Source: Tistlia consotensis USBA 355 | Lineage (GTDB): Bacteria; Pseudomonadota; Alphaproteobacteria; Kiloniellales; DSM-21159 | Assembly: GCF_900177295.1 (NCBI RefSeq) | Contig: NZ_FWZX01000002.1 | Location: 1-64,000 of the forward strand | DNA length: 64,000 bases | Reading direction: 5' to 3' | Part shown: one piece after another, positions 1 through 9,791 of the stretch | Layout: the number at the start of each line of letters is the position of its first letter | Numbering within the stretch: position 1 is the stretch's first letter | Translations under genes and position numbers: made by a program | The notes under the pieces: model-generated | Told to the model about the DNA's origin: nothing | Databases searched by the model: none | Seen by the model: only the letters and a program-made list of their open reading frames with translations

Positions 1-2
1 CG

Positions 3-554
3 AACTGGGCGGCGAGCAGCGGCGGCGGCTTCTTCGAGCGCTCCTGCGGCGAGATCTCGCCGCGCATCCGGGCGCTCGCCATGGACCTCTCGGCGGCAAT
101 GGTCCACGCGCCGCTCGCCAAGACCGAGCACGAGCGGCTGCTCGGCGAGCTGATGATCGCCGTCATCGAGCGCTTCTCGCCCTGGCGCAGCGTCAGCCTG
201 CGCGAGGCGGCGCTGGCCGGCGGCGTCGACTGGCGGGTGCGCCGCGCCATCCGGCTGATGCAGAAGGACCCCTGCGCCGCCCCCGACGTCGGGCGCCTCG
301 CCGCCGAGGCCGGCCTGTCGCGCGCCCATTTCTTCCGGCTGTTCGGCCAGTCGACCGGGGTCACGCCCCACGTCTTCCTTAACGTGCTGCGCCTGGAGCG
401 CGCGGTCGCCTCGATCGTCGCGACCGACGAGCCGATCGGCGGGATGAGCGAACGCCTCGGCTTCTCAGTCCCGGCCCACTTCACCCGCTTCTTCCGCGAC
501 CACGCCGGCGTCAGCCCTGCCGCCTTCCGCTCGGTCGCAAGGCTCGGCTTCTAG
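3..554 (+). CDS. AraC-family transcriptional regulator (5' end outside window)
   Basis: The frame is open from the left edge, so only about 183 C-terminal residues are present; the first internal ATG at 81 is probably not the true start. The last ~100 residues form the two helix-turn-helix motifs of an AraC/XylS DNA-binding domain: the first around LAAEAGLSRAHFFRLF, the second around MSERLGFSVPAHFTRFF, followed by the usual GVSPAAFR end. The ligand-sensing N-terminal domain lies outside the window, so the effector cannot be judged. The next gene converges on it from the opposite strand. Family assignment is firm; target genes are unknown. Confidence 0.9.
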   Translation, partial: NWAASSGGGFFERSCGEISPRIRALAMDLSAAMVHAPLAKTEHERLLGELMIAVIERFSPWRSVSLREAALAGGVDWRVRRAIRLMQKDPCAAPDVGRLAAEAGLSRAHFFRLFGQSTGVTPHVFLNVLRLERAVASIVATDEPIGGMSERLGFSVPAHFTRFFRDHAGVSPAAFRSVARLGF

Positions 555-635
555 GGGCCTGGAGGCCGGGGCGGGAGGAACGGGTCCGGCTCTGGGCTCC
601 GCCTCCGTCACCACGGCGGCGACGACGCAAGGCCG

Positions 636-1439
636 TCACGACACCGACGTCTTCAGTGCCGCCCGCGCCGCGAGATGCCGCGCCATCGCCGCGCGCGGCT
701 CGTCGGTCTCGAAGGCCTCGGCGAAGGCCTCGACGCCGGCCTCTATCGCGGCCGAGACCGGCAGGTCCTCCCAGTCGCGGATCAGCCGCTTCTGGATGCG
801 GATCGCGCCCGGCGGCGAGGCCGTCAGGCTGTCCAGCAGGCGCTCGACCTCCGCGTCCAGCGCCGTGTCGGGGACGACTCGGTCGAGCAGGCCCCAGTCG
901 GCTGCCCTGGCCGCGTCGAGGGTCTCGCCGAACAGCAGCAGTTCGCGGGTGCGGCCCCAGCCGATCAGCAGCGGTAGCAGGGCCGCCTCGATCACCGAGG
1001 GGATGCCGAGGCGGACCTCCGGCATGCCGAGCACGCAGGACTCGCCCGCGACCCTGAGGTCGCAGGCCGCGGCGATCTCCAGGCCTCCGCCGAAGGCGTA
1101 GCCGCGCAGCCGGGCAATCACCGGGACCGGCAGCTGGCGGATCGCACGGCAGCAGTCCTGCAGCGCGCCGATGAACGAGCGGGCGGCCTGCGGGTCGCAG
1201 ATCGCCGCCATCTCACGGATGTCGGCGCCGGCGATGAAGGCCTTCTCGCCGGCCCCGGTCAGCACCACGGCCCTGAGCTCCGGGTCGGCGCCGAGCGCGT
1301 CGAAGGCCGCCGCGAAGCGGTGCATCGCGGCCGAGTCGAGGCTGTTCAGCCGGGCCGGGTTGTCGACGGTGACGGTTGCGACCCGGCCGCCCTCGCGCTC
1401 GCGCAGTGCCGTCACGATCCGGGTGGTGTCGCCCGCCAT
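636..1439 (-). CDS. Enoyl-CoA hydratase/isomerase family protein
   Basis: A 267-residue crotonase-fold protein, the usual length for the family. Visible family hallmarks are the oxyanion-hole segment IAGADIREM near residue 70, the GYAFGGGLEIAAACDLR block, and MPEVRLGIPSVIEAALLP, which holds the position of the catalytic glutamate. The ATG at 1439 is chosen because it begins the conserved N-terminal strand; the open frame continues upstream only as shadow sequence. It lies 11 bases after the small membrane-protein gene at 1451-1720 and is probably co-transcribed with it. The expected role is hydration or isomerisation of an acyl-CoA in the cytoplasm. The exact substrate cannot be read from sequence; the IPSVIEAALLP stretch differs from classical FadB/EchA enzymes. 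Confidence 0.88.
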   Translation of the reverse strand: MAGDTTRIVTALREREGGRVATVTVDNPARLNSLDSAAMHRFAAAFDALGADPELRAVVLTGAGEKAFIAGADIREMAAICDPQAARSFIGALQDCCRAIRQLPVPVIARLRGYAFGGGLEIAAACDLRVAGESCVLGMPEVRLGIPSVIEAALLPLLIGWGRTRELLLFGETLDAARAADWGLLDRVVPDTALDAEVERLLDSLTASPPGAIRIQKRLIRDWEDLPVSAAIEAGVEAFAEAFETDEPRAAMARHLAARAALKTSVS

Positions 1440-1450
1440 CGGCGCCGGCC

Positions 1451-1720
1451 TCACGGCGCCCGGGTGCGCGCCGCCAGCATGGCGTCGGCGTCCTCGTAGG
1501 CCTGCTCGGCGACCTTCTGGGAGCTCGCCGTGAAGCCCTGGGCCCGCAGCCCGGACAGCGCCTGGCCGGCGAACCAGTCGCGCAGGGTCATGTCCTGCAC
1601 CATCGGGGCCGGCGCCTCGGCGCGCGTCGGCCTCGCCGGCTCCATCGCCAGGGCGACCGCCAGGAAGGCGGCGCCGGTGCCGAGCAGCAGCACGCTCGCG
1701 GCGGTCTTGATCTTTGCCAT
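1451..1720 (-). CDS. Small membrane-anchored or secreted protein with TLRDWFAGQAL motif
   Basis: An 89-residue protein with a strong GGAGGA ribosome site upstream of its ATG. Residues 1-30 are a hydrophobic signal peptide or membrane anchor. The C-terminal half carries TLRDWFAGQALSGL and AYEDADAMLAAR, a pattern I associate with small uncharacterised, often phage-related, proteins (TLRDYFAAKAM...ADAMLAAR). Here that cytosolic-type motif sits behind a membrane segment, which is unusual. It precedes the enoyl-CoA hydratase gene by 11 bases, in apparent operon. Function unknown. Confidence 0.65.
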   Translation of the reverse strand: MAKIKTAASVLLLGTGAAFLAVALAMEPARPTRAEAPAPMVQDMTLRDWFAGQALSGLRAQGFTASSQKVAEQAYEDADAMLAARTRAP

Positions 1721-1913
1721 GTCGCTCGTTCCTCCGGATCTCGATCTGTCGCGCCCGCGCCGACCTGCGGCGCCAGACTCCTCCGATCATATAGGTGCGC
1801 CCGAGTCCCGGGCGCCGCGGCTCAGCGTCCCCCGGCGGAGGGTCCCGGCGGGTCCATAGAGGCAGGCGATCGATCGGATAGGAATAATCGCTTTCCCAGG
1901 GGTCCGCGGATCC

Positions 1914-1943
1914 TTCACAATTGCAAATTAGACGCAATATAAA
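1914..1943 (+). promoter_or_regulatory. mntH promoter with embedded Mur/Fur-like operator
   Basis: TTCACA (1914-1919) and TATAAA (1938-1943) are separated by 18 bases and resemble a sigma-70 promoter. The spacer is filled by ATTGCAAATTAGACGCAAT (1920-1938), a palindrome with perfect 5-base arms ATTGC/GCAAT. Alphaproteobacterial manganese genes are known to be repressed by the Fur-family protein Mur at TGCAA-type palindromes; placement between -35 and -10 fits repression of mntH by bound metal-repressor. The rest of the 347-base gap before mntH shows no other gene. Confidence 0.6.
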
Positions 1944-2067
1944 CTAGACGAGGCGCCGGACCCCGTCCCGCCGACGCGCTTCCGCCCCGACCGCCCCCGA
2001 GGCGACCGGGCTGGCGGCCGGGCCGGCGGCGGGGCAGGGGACGGCGCCGCAGACCGGGTGATCCGCC

Positions 2068-3372
2068 ATGAGCAGCATCACGTCTCCGCCGAGCCTTTCC
2101 GACCGCACCGTCGTCTCGATCCGCGACGTCCTGGGCGGGCGCCGCCGCGGCCTGCGCTCGGCCCTGCTGTTCGCCGGCCCCGCGGTGATCGCCTCGATCG
2201 CCTACATGGACCCCGGCAACTTCGCGACCAACATCCAGGCCGGCGCCGGCTTCGGCTACGCCCTGCTCTGGGTCGTGCTGGCCGCCAACCTGGTCGCCAT
2301 GCTGTTCCAGGCGCTTTCCGCCAAGCTCGGCATCGTCACCGGCCGCAACCTGGCGGAGCTCAGCCGCGAGCGGCTGCCGCGCGGCCTGGTCTGGCCGATG
2401 TGGGCGGCCAGCGAGCTGGCGGCCATGGCGACCGACCTCGCCGAGTTCCTGGGCGGCGCCCTGGCGCTGTCGCTGCTGCTCGACCTGCCGCTGCTCGCGG
2501 GCATGGTCGTGACCGGGATCGCGACCTACGGCCTGCTGCTGTTCGAGAAGCAGGGCTTCCGGCCGATGGAGCTGGTCATCGGCGGCCTGGTCGCGCTGAT
2601 CGGCCTCTGCTACCTGGCCGAGCTGCTGATCGCGCCGGTCGACTGGGCCGGTGTCGCCGGCGGCCTGGCGGTGCCCTCGATCCCCGACGGCGGGGCCCTG
2701 ACCATCGCCGTCGGCATCATCGGCGCGACCGTCATGCCGCACGCCCTCTACCTGCACTCCGGCCTGACCCAGGGCCGCGTCGCGGCCCGCGACGAGGGCG
2801 AGCGCGCCCAGCTGCTGCGCTTCTCCAACCGCGAGGTCGTGGCCGCGCTCTCGGTCGCCGGCCTGGTCAACCTCGCCATGGTGATCATGGCCGCCGCCGC
2901 CTTCCACGCCGGCCACAGCGAGGTCGCCGAGATCGAGACGGCCTACCACACCCTGACGCCGCTGCTCGGCGCCGGCGCCGCCGCGGTCTTCCTGATCTCG
3001 CTGCTCGCCTCGGGGCTGTCGAGCTCGACCGTCGGCACCCTGGCCGGGCAGATGATCATGCAGGGCTTCGTCGGCTTCCGCATCCCGGTCTGGCTGCGCC
3101 GCCTGGTCACCATGCTGCCGGCCTTCGCCGTGGTGGCGCTCGGCGTCGACGCGACCCGCGCCCTGGTGCTCAGCCAGGTCGTGCTGTCCTTCGCCCTGCC
3201 GGTGCCGATGGTCGCCCTGGTCGTCTTCACCCGCAGCCGCGCTGTGATGGGCCGCTACGCCAACGGCCCGCTGACCCATGCCGCCGCGGTCGCGGGCGCT
3301 GCCGCCGTGCTGGCGCTCAACCTCGTGCTGCTGCTGCAGGTCTTCGGGCTGCTGCCGGGCCTGGCGGCGTGA
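2068..3372 (+). CDS. mntH: NRAMP-family Mn2+/H+ symporter MntH
   Basis: A 434-residue polytopic inner-membrane protein with about 11 hydrophobic segments. The first unwound helix carries the metal-binding DPGN motif (Asp48-Asn51) and a later helix carries MPHALYLHS, the second NRAMP signature. The family imports Mn2+ (also Fe2+) with protons. The ATG at 2068 follows a GTG-containing weak ribosome region and starts at the expected distance before the first helix. It is transcribed alone; the Mur-like box in its promoter supports manganese as the main substrate. It converges with the stress-protein gene at 3388. Assignment is very secure; the metal preference is inferred from the operator and family. 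Confidence 0.96.
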   Translation: MSSITSPPSLSDRTVVSIRDVLGGRRRGLRSALLFAGPAVIASIAYMDPGNFATNIQAGAGFGYALLWVVLAANLVAMLFQALSAKLGIVTGRNLAELSRERLPRGLVWPMWAASELAAMATDLAEFLGGALALSLLLDLPLLAGMVVTGIATYGLLLFEKQGFRPMELVIGGLVALIGLCYLAELLIAPVDWAGVAGGLAVPSIPDGGALTIAVGIIGATVMPHALYLHSGLTQGRVAARDEGERAQLLRFSNREVVAALSVAGLVNLAMVIMAAAAFHAGHSEVAEIETAYHTLTPLLGAGAAAVFLISLLASGLSSSTVGTLAGQMIMQGFVGFRIPVWLRRLVTMLPAFAVVALGVDATRALVLSQVVLSFALPVPMVALVVFTRSRAVMGRYANGPLTHAAAVAGAAAVLALNLVLLLQVFGLLPGLAA

Positions 3373-3387
3373 CGCTGCGGGTTCGTC

Positions 3388-3825
3388 TCACGGCACCACG
3401 ATGACGACGCGCCCGGCCAGGCTGACCAGCTTCTGCGAGACGCTGCCGAGCAGGGCGCCGGCGACCTGGCCGGCGCCGCGCTTGCCGACGACGATCGCCT
3501 CGGCCTGCCTGGCGTCGGCGAGCTCGAGGATCGTCCGGGCGACGTCGCCGCGCGCCGACTCGAGATGCACCGAGGGCGCGCCCAGCTTCAGGGCGCGCTC
3601 GCGGGCGTCCCTGAGGGCGTTGGCCGACTCCGTCTCGAGCAGCTCCTCGAGCCAGGCGTGCTGGGCCCGGGTGAACTGCCGGAAGACGTCGCCGGGCAGG
3701 CCGAGGCCGCCAATGACGTTGACGACCAGCAGGTCGCTGCCCGCCTCCTTGGCCAGGGTCGCCGCGTAGTCGACGGCGCGCTCCGCGCCCTCGGAGCCGT
3801 CGGTCGCCACCAGGATGCAGCCCAT
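3388..3825 (-). CDS. Universal stress protein (UspA family)
   Basis: A single-domain 145-residue UspA protein beginning ILVATDGSEGAERAV and ending with the nucleotide-binding signature VVGKRGAGQVAGALLGSVSQKLV, so it is expected to bind ATP. It is the last gene of a minus-strand unit (coiled-coil protein, P-type ATPase, this gene), 27 bases after the ATPase. In alphaproteobacteria usp genes are frequent FixK/FNR targets, and a matching box (6711-6724) lies upstream of the unit. The cytoplasmic role in low-oxygen or starvation stress is inferred. Confidence 0.93.
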   Translation of the reverse strand: MGCILVATDGSEGAERAVDYAATLAKEAGSDLLVVNVIGGLGLPGDVFRQFTRAQHAWLEELLETESANALRDARERALKLGAPSVHLESARGDVARTILELADARQAEAIVVGKRGAGQVAGALLGSVSQKLVSLAGRVVIVVP

Positions 3826-3852
3826 GCGCGTCTCGCTCCCTCTTCTGTGCGG

Positions 3853-6345
3853 TCAGGCTGCGCCGGGGTGGATCCGCCGGTGCACCCGTTCCAGGTGGCG
3901 CCGGTGCAGCTCGATGCCGTGGCGCATGGCCCGGTAGGTCCAGACCTTGGCCAGGTTGTTGGCCAGCAGCCAGGCCAGCGCGTAGCCCCAGACCATCAGG
4001 GCGTAGCTCCAGCCGATCGGCTCGACGAACCAGCCGTAGACGGCGGCCAGGGTGCCCAGCACCTGGGTCGTCTCGGTGGCGACCAGCAGGCGCCAGCTCG
4101 GCCAGGGCCGCTGCCAGAACCAGCCCTCGTTGCGGGTCAGGTAGATGGTCATGTGGCCGGCGACCAGCAGCTTCAGGAACATCAGCGTCTGGATCGTCGG
4201 GCGCGACAGGCCGAAGTGGCGCTCGGCGACCCAGAACAGCAGGAAGGAGGCGACGACGCCCATGACGCCCAGCACGCTGCTCATGGTCAGCACGCGCTGC
4301 ATGTCCCAGCGCACCGGCCGCTCGGCGACCCGGACGTTGTCGTAGGCGATCATCAGGATCGGGAAGTCGTTGAGGATCGCCAGCAGGACGATCATCACCG
4401 CGGTCACGGGATAGAAGTCGAAGACCAGGATCGACAGGGTCATGAACAGCAGGACGCGGATCGTCTCGGCGATGCGGAAGGTCGCGTAGCCGGTCATCCG
4501 CTCGAAGATCCGGCGCGCCTCCTCGACGGCGCTGGCGATCACCGAGAGGCCCGGCGCCGTCAGCACCAGGTCGGCGGCGGCGCGTGCCGCGTCGGTTGCG
4601 CCGCTGACCGCGATGCCGACGTCGGCCTGCTTGAGCGCCGGCGCGTCGTTCACCCCGTCGCCGGTCATGCCGACGATGTGGCCGGCGCGCTGCAGCGCCT
4701 GGACGATCTTGAACTTGTGCTCGGGAAAGACCTCGGCGAAGCCGTCGGCCGCCTCGATCCGGGCGGCGTCGCCGTCGCCGGAGCCGTCGCTCGGGAAGAT
4801 ATCCTGCGCCGAGACGATGCGGGTGCCGAGTCCGAGCTTGCCGGCGATCTCGCGGGCGATCGCGCCGTGGTCGCCGGTGACCATGCGCACGTCGAGGCCC
4901 ATGCCGCGGGCCGTCGCGATGGTCTCGGCCGAGTCCTCTCGCGGCGGGTCGAACAGCGGCAGCAGGCCGAGGAAGCGCCAGGCGCCGCCCTCGCCCCCCG
5001 GCCCCTCGGCACGGGCCACGCCGAGCGTGCGGAAGCCGCGGGCGGCGAGCCCGTCGGTCGCCGCGCGCACCTGCGCCTCGACCACGACGCCCGGCTTGGC
5101 GAGCTCGAGGATCACCTGCGGCGCGCCCTTGGCGATCCGGAAGGTCCCGCCGTCGGCCCGCAGCTCGGCCTCCGCGCGCTTGCGCACCGGGTCGAAGGGA
5201 TCGAGGTGGAGCAGCTCGACGCCGGCCAGCGCGGCCTCGTCGCCGAGCCCGGCCAGGATCGCCGCGTCGATCGCGTCGGGCGCCTCGCGCTCGCAGGTCA
5301 GCGCGGCGGCCAGCAGCAGCTCGTCGCGGTCCTTGGCCGCGACCAGCACCGGGTCGCCCAGGGTCAGCGCGTTCTGGGTCAGGGTGCCGGTCTTGTCCGA
5401 GCAGAGGATGTCCATGCCGGCCATCTCCTCGATCGAGACGAGCCGGGAGACGATCGCCTTCATGCCGGCGAGCCTGGCGGCGCCGACCGCCATGGTCACC
5501 GACAGAACGGCGGGCAGCGCGACCGGGATCGCCGCGACCGTCAGGATCAGGGCGAACAGCAGGGTCTGGACCAGCGGCGCGTGACGGAACAGCGCGACGA
5601 CCAGGATCAGCGCGACCAGGCCGAGGGTCATCAGGATCAGGAAGTTGCCGATGCGCAGCACGGCCTTCTGGAAGTGCGAGCGCTGCTCGGCGGTCTCGAC
5701 CAGCCGCGCGGTCTTGCCGAAGAAGGTGTTCATGCCGGTCGCCGTGACCAGGGCGCGCATCTCGCCCTGGCGCACGATCGAGCCGGAATAGGCGACGTCG
5801 CCCGGCGCCTTGTCGACCGGCAGCGACTCGCCGGTCAGCGCCGACTGGTCGACGCTGAGGTAGTCGCCCTCGCGCAGCTCCAGGTCGGCCGGCACGATGT
5901 TGCCGAGCTTGACGACGACGGCGTCGCCCGGCACCAGCAGGCGGGCCGGCAGGTCCTGCCACCTGCCGTCGCGCAGCACGCGCGCGCTCGGCGCCAGCCG
6001 CTGCTTCAGCGCCTGGATGGCGTTGTCGGCCTTGTGCTCCTCCCAGAAGCCGACGCCGGCATTGAGCAGCAGCATCACGACGATGATCGCGAAGTCCTCC
6101 CAGCGCTGCACCGCGCCCGAGAGGATCGCCGCGATCTCGATCATCCAGGGGATCGGCCCCCAGAAGTAGCCGAGCAGCTTGCGCAGCGGGCTGACCCGCT
6201 CTTCGTGGATCGTGTTCTCGCCGTGCTGCTCCAGCAGGCGGCGCGCCTGCTCGGTGGTCAGGCCCGTCAGCGGACCCCTCGGAGCCGGCCCGCCGGCGCC
6301 GCCGCTCGTCCCCTCGCCGGTCCGCTTCGTCGCCGGGCTCGACAC
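3853..6345 (-). CDS. Plasma-membrane proton-efflux P-type ATPase (P3A)
   Basis: An 830-residue P-type ATPase. Visible elements in order: N-terminal cation-ATPase domain; actuator loop with TGES (SALTGESLPVD); phosphorylation motif CSDKTGTLT with the catalytic Asp; nucleotide-binding domain; hinge MTGDGVNDAPALKQADVGIAV; and C-terminal membrane helices. Length and the IPVALPAVLSVTMAVG helix match the fungal/plant-like H+-ATPase subfamily rather than Ca2+ or heavy-metal pumps; no CPC or metal-binding domain is present. It would expel protons and energise the inner membrane. It lies 13 bases after the 94-residue protein and 27 bases before usp, so the three probably form one transcript. Ion specificity is inferred from subfamily likeness. 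Confidence 0.92.
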   Translation of the reverse strand: MSSPATKRTGEGTSGGAGGPAPRGPLTGLTTEQARRLLEQHGENTIHEERVSPLRKLLGYFWGPIPWMIEIAAILSGAVQRWEDFAIIVVMLLLNAGVGFWEEHKADNAIQALKQRLAPSARVLRDGRWQDLPARLLVPGDAVVVKLGNIVPADLELREGDYLSVDQSALTGESLPVDKAPGDVAYSGSIVRQGEMRALVTATGMNTFFGKTARLVETAEQRSHFQKAVLRIGNFLILMTLGLVALILVVALFRHAPLVQTLLFALILTVAAIPVALPAVLSVTMAVGAARLAGMKAIVSRLVSIEEMAGMDILCSDKTGTLTQNALTLGDPVLVAAKDRDELLLAAALTCEREAPDAIDAAILAGLGDEAALAGVELLHLDPFDPVRKRAEAELRADGGTFRIAKGAPQVILELAKPGVVVEAQVRAATDGLAARGFRTLGVARAEGPGGEGGAWRFLGLLPLFDPPREDSAETIATARGMGLDVRMVTGDHGAIAREIAGKLGLGTRIVSAQDIFPSDGSGDGDAARIEAADGFAEVFPEHKFKIVQALQRAGHIVGMTGDGVNDAPALKQADVGIAVSGATDAARAAADLVLTAPGLSVIASAVEEARRIFERMTGYATFRIAETIRVLLFMTLSILVFDFYPVTAVMIVLLAILNDFPILMIAYDNVRVAERPVRWDMQRVLTMSSVLGVMGVVASFLLFWVAERHFGLSRPTIQTLMFLKLLVAGHMTIYLTRNEGWFWQRPWPSWRLLVATETTQVLGTLAAVYGWFVEPIGWSYALMVWGYALAWLLANNLAKVWTYRAMRHGIELHRRHLERVHRRIHPGAA

Positions 6346-6358
6346 GGCGGCGGCCTTC

Positions 6359-6643
6359 CTAGCGCGGCCGCTCGATCAGCCGCTCGACCTCGCGCTCGAG
6401 GTAGTCGAAGTCCTGCTCGACCTCGGTCTTGAAGCCTTCCCAGGAGCCCTCCGGCTCGGCCTCCAGCCGTGCCAGCTTCTCGCGGGTCTCGGCGAGGCGG
6501 GATTCGACGAGGGCGAGGTCGCCGGCGGCCGCCACCTTGTCGCGCGGCGAGCCTTCGGCGAGGCGCTTGCGGTCGGCGCTCATCCGGCTCTCGAGCGTCT
6601 CGAGGCGGTGCTGCAACGATTCGAGGTAGGCGGCTCTGGACAT
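6359..6643 (-). CDS. Small coiled-coil protein, unknown function
   Basis: A 94-residue hydrophilic protein starting [21 protein letters not shown]. The ATG at 6643 is chosen over an upstream one because an AGGAGGG ribosome site sits just before it. Nearly the whole protein shows heptad-like spacing of Leu/Ala with many Glu/Arg, consistent with a long helical hairpin or coiled coil; no catalytic motif is seen. It is the first gene of the unit with the H+-ATPase (13 bases) and usp, so it may be an accessory factor of the pump. I do not recognise a named family. Confidence 0.75.
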   Translation of the reverse strand: MSRAAYLESLQHRLETLESRMSADRKRLAEGSPRDKVAAAGDLALVESRLAETREKLARLEAEPEGSWEGFKTEVEQDFDYLEREVERLIERPR

Positions 6644-6710
6644 GGCGCGCGACCCTCCTGCGTTCGACGTGAGTGAAGCAACAGGCTGCCGGAACGGCCC
6701 GGACGGCGAA

Positions 6711-6724
6711 TTGATCGGAGTCAA
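6711..6724. promoter_or_regulatory. FixK/FNR-like box (TTGATCGGAGTCAA)
   Basis: TTGA-N6-TCAA exactly matches the half-site pattern of CRP/FNR-family oxygen regulators. It lies between the divergent small coiled-coil gene (start 6643) and ppc (start 6825). The minus-strand unit ends in a universal stress protein, a common FixK target, so I favour that direction. No convincing -10 was found on either side, so orientation is unresolved. Confidence 0.5.
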
Positions 6725-6824
6725 GCGGAGCTGCGGGCAGCGGCCAGATCGGGGGTGCGCCGGACCGACGCTTGGCCGACAATGGCCGCCGCACTGCAGC
6801 AGGCCCGGGGACGCGAGCGACCGC

Positions 6825-9605
<2,781 letters not shown>

Positions 9606-9631
9606 GGCCCGTCGTCGGCCCGAGGCACCGG

Positions 9632-9716
9632 GTTTCATCGAAATTTCATCGTTCCGCGGTCGGGTGACGGCCCGGAAAACTGCGAATCTCGGCCCGACGT
9701 GACGGTTCGGTGACTG
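9632..9716. promoter_or_regulatory. PHO-box-like direct repeats upstream of the PhoU-like gene
   Basis: Two sites have the PHO-box architecture of 7-base repeats spaced 11 bases apart. GTTTCAT-CGAA-ATTTCAT lies at 9632-9649 on the plus strand. CAGTCAC-CGAA-CCGTCAC lies at 9699-9716 on the minus strand. Each half resembles the PhoB consensus CTGTCA(T/C), and both share the spacer CGAA. They lie 76-143 bases before a gene with a PhoU-like C-terminus, which makes phosphate control plausible. No clear -10 element was assigned. Confidence 0.5.
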
Positions 9717-9791
9717 ATCCAGCGCAAGCCCGGCCGTCATGCGGCCGCCCTAGTCTGGCGGCCTGTCGAGGGCGAGGGACGGAGGGCGAGC

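Noticed and set aside
1721-2067. yybP-ykoY manganese riboswitch upstream of mntH
   Set aside because: The ~120-base leader is very GC-rich but I could not find the conserved riboswitch core; the operator explains control better.
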